From Sodalinema lacuna_A (GTDB taxonomy: Bacteria > Cyanobacteriota > Cyanobacteriia > Cyanobacteriales > Geitlerinemataceae): a stretch of DNA of 64,000 nucleotides. This document shows positions 63,346 through 64,000 of this stretch, one piece after another. The stretch lies in contig FSSI02000025.1 of the NCBI GenBank assembly GCA_900149785.2, forward strand, positions 3,628-67,627, in the 5' to 3' direction. The number at the start of each line of letters is the position of its first letter. Position 1 is the first letter of the stretch. A program made the position numbers and the translations under genes. Under the pieces are notes generated by a model. That model was not told the origin of the DNA and ran no database searches. It saw only the letters and a program-made list of their open reading frames with translations.

Positions 63346-63477
63346 ATGAACCCTCACAAGACTATCACGCTGAGTTTACTGGCGATCGCCCTATCTCTCG
63401 GCGGCTGTCAGCACCCCCGACTGAAGCACGAGGGCTTCGTGCCTCCCCTTCAGGTAGCTGACCAGCTTAAGCCTTAA
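63346..63477 (+). pseudogene. Lipoprotein gene interrupted by the iscB element
   Basis: The ATG at 63346 starts a lipoprotein signal peptide (MNPHKTITLSLLAIALSLGG then Cys21, a normal lipobox). After CQHP the frame enters sequence belonging to the mobile element (RLKHEGFVPP...) and stops at 63475. The native gene is therefore broken within its first 24 codons. The HIP1-containing signal region marks the gene as resident. The rest of it presumably lies beyond the element, outside the window. Confidence 0.75.
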
Positions 63478-63650
63478 CGGGCTACGTTCAGAGCAAGAGT
63501 TAAAGTTCCTACCCGGGAATGCGTGCTAGTTCCCGGCACTAGAACCGAATCGTTAAACAGTTTTAAGGGGTTAAGACAGTGCGATTGGGAAAGTACCGAC
63601 TCTGAACATTAGCGAAGCTAACGTGACGAGCCATCAGAAGAGACGCAACA
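63416..63650 (+). ncRNA. Probable omega RNA of the iscB element
   Basis: About 235 bases between the broken lipoprotein gene and iscB have many complementary segments: GCACG/CGTGC (63426-63442) inside CTGAA/TTCAG (63421-63453), GTAGC/GCTAC (63455-63485), CCGGGAA/TTCCCGG (63513-63536) and TTAGC/GCTAA (63609-63621). In IscB (OMEGA) systems a structured RNA of about this length lies immediately 5' of the nuclease gene, and its 5' end carries a ~16-nt guide taken from the flanking DNA. That guide would then be about 63400-63415, in the lipoprotein signal-peptide codons. The exact left boundary is inferred. Confidence 0.7.
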
Positions 63651-64000
63651 ATGTCTAACCATGTGTTCGTTTTAGATACCAACCGCAAACCGCTGACACC
63701 CTGCAAGCCCGGGGTAGCAAGGTCACTGCTCAAAGCGGAGAAAGCCTCGGTATTTCGACGCTACCCATTCACGATTATTCTCAACAAGGAGGTTGACGCT
63801 AATCCTGAACCCCTCGAACTCAAATTAGACCCAGGCTCTAAAGTCACTGGAATTGCCTTGAAGCAAGGGAATCATATTATCTTTGGGGCTGAGCTTCAAC
63901 ACCGAGGAGAACAAATCAAAGAGGCTTTGCTGTCTCGCCGCCAATTACGACGTGGCCGGCGCAATCGTAAGACCCGATATCGGCCGGCTCGGTTTTTGAA
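63651..64000 (+). CDS. iscB: RNA-guided nuclease IscB, N-terminal part (truncated by window end)
   Basis: The visible 116 codons run from ATG 63651 to the window edge. They contain the PLMP-type N-terminal domain (MSNHVFVLDTNRKPLTPCKP, VARSLLKAEKASVFRRYPFT), RuvC-I with catalytic Asp60 (LKLDPGSKVTGIA), then AELQHRGEQIKEALLSRR and the arginine-rich bridge helix from about residue 96 (RRQLRRGRRNRKTRYRPARF). IscB is the transposon-encoded ancestor of Cas9 and cuts DNA guided by omega RNA. The HNH and RuvC-II/III parts lie beyond the window, so integrity is unknown. No TnpA transposase is seen on this side. Confidence 0.93.
   Translation, partial: MSNHVFVLDTNRKPLTPCKPGVARSLLKAEKASVFRRYPFTIILNKEVDANPEPLELKLDPGSKVTGIALKQGNHIIFGAELQHRGEQIKEALLSRRQLRRGRRNRKTRYRPARFL

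Overview
The window is cyanobacterial chromosome. It is rich in the octamer GCGATCGC (HIP1) and carries cyanobacterium-typical genes: a SigG-like ECF sigma factor, an RRM RNA-binding protein with a glycine-rich tail, XisH/XisI, the DUF3038-DUF4335 pair, a PGM1-like ATP-grasp protein and several very large PAS histidine kinases. Arrays of 7-bp tandem repeats (GGCAAGA, GGGAACA, GGCAGTA and variants) fill many intergenic gaps. I infer a filamentous, non-heterocystous cyanobacterium of the Phormidium/Oscillatoriales type; no rRNA or other phylogenetic marker is present to fix this. I recognised no tRNA gene, rRNA gene or CRISPR array.

Layout. 1-8.1 kb: 3' end of recQ, an SLC45-type sugar transporter beside a MalK/UgpC-type ATPase, a membrane PAS kinase and argG with a clear terminator. 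8.2-15.3 kb: xisHI, a secreted PPC-like protein, a truncated P-loop kinase gene, a VOC protein, a membrane-anchored GHL10 protein, a Tat-exported PhoX-like phosphatase and a coiled-coil membrane protein. 15.6-28.2 kb: RRM protein, dnaG, two histidine kinases, an RlmL-like methyltransferase, cyclophilin, ahcY and exoD. 28.3-29.7 kb: sigG with a probable anti-sigma factor. 29.9-38.1 kb: a signalling cluster on one strand (hybrid kinase, single-domain response regulator, GAF/PAS kinase, response-regulator/adenylate cyclase) with a secreted GHL10 protein directly coupled to the cyclase gene.

38.1-45.6 kb is an accessory island. It holds a four-gene overlapping minus-strand operon (type III mod, zeta-type P-loop kinase, 55-residue protein, type III res), KTSC and DUF2188 small proteins, a UPF0175 antitoxin whose toxin is reduced to a 22-codon stub, and vapBC. 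I see no perfect HIP1 site between about 36.8 and 46.0 kb, which suggests recent acquisition.

45.9-63.3 kb returns to core genes: PGM1-like ligase, aspS, rsmA, an alpha/beta hydrolase, two family 2 glycosyltransferases, SDR, SIMPL protein, fmt, the operon DUF3038-DUF4335-OmpA, apt, a DppB-type permease and egtD. The window ends in a mobile RNA-guided nuclease element: the start of an iscB gene, preceded by about 230 nt of highly structured DNA that is the probable omega RNA, inserted into a lipoprotein gene just after its lipobox cysteine. The two places most worth attention are this iscB insertion and the restriction operon with a toxin-like kinase and small partner nested between mod and res.
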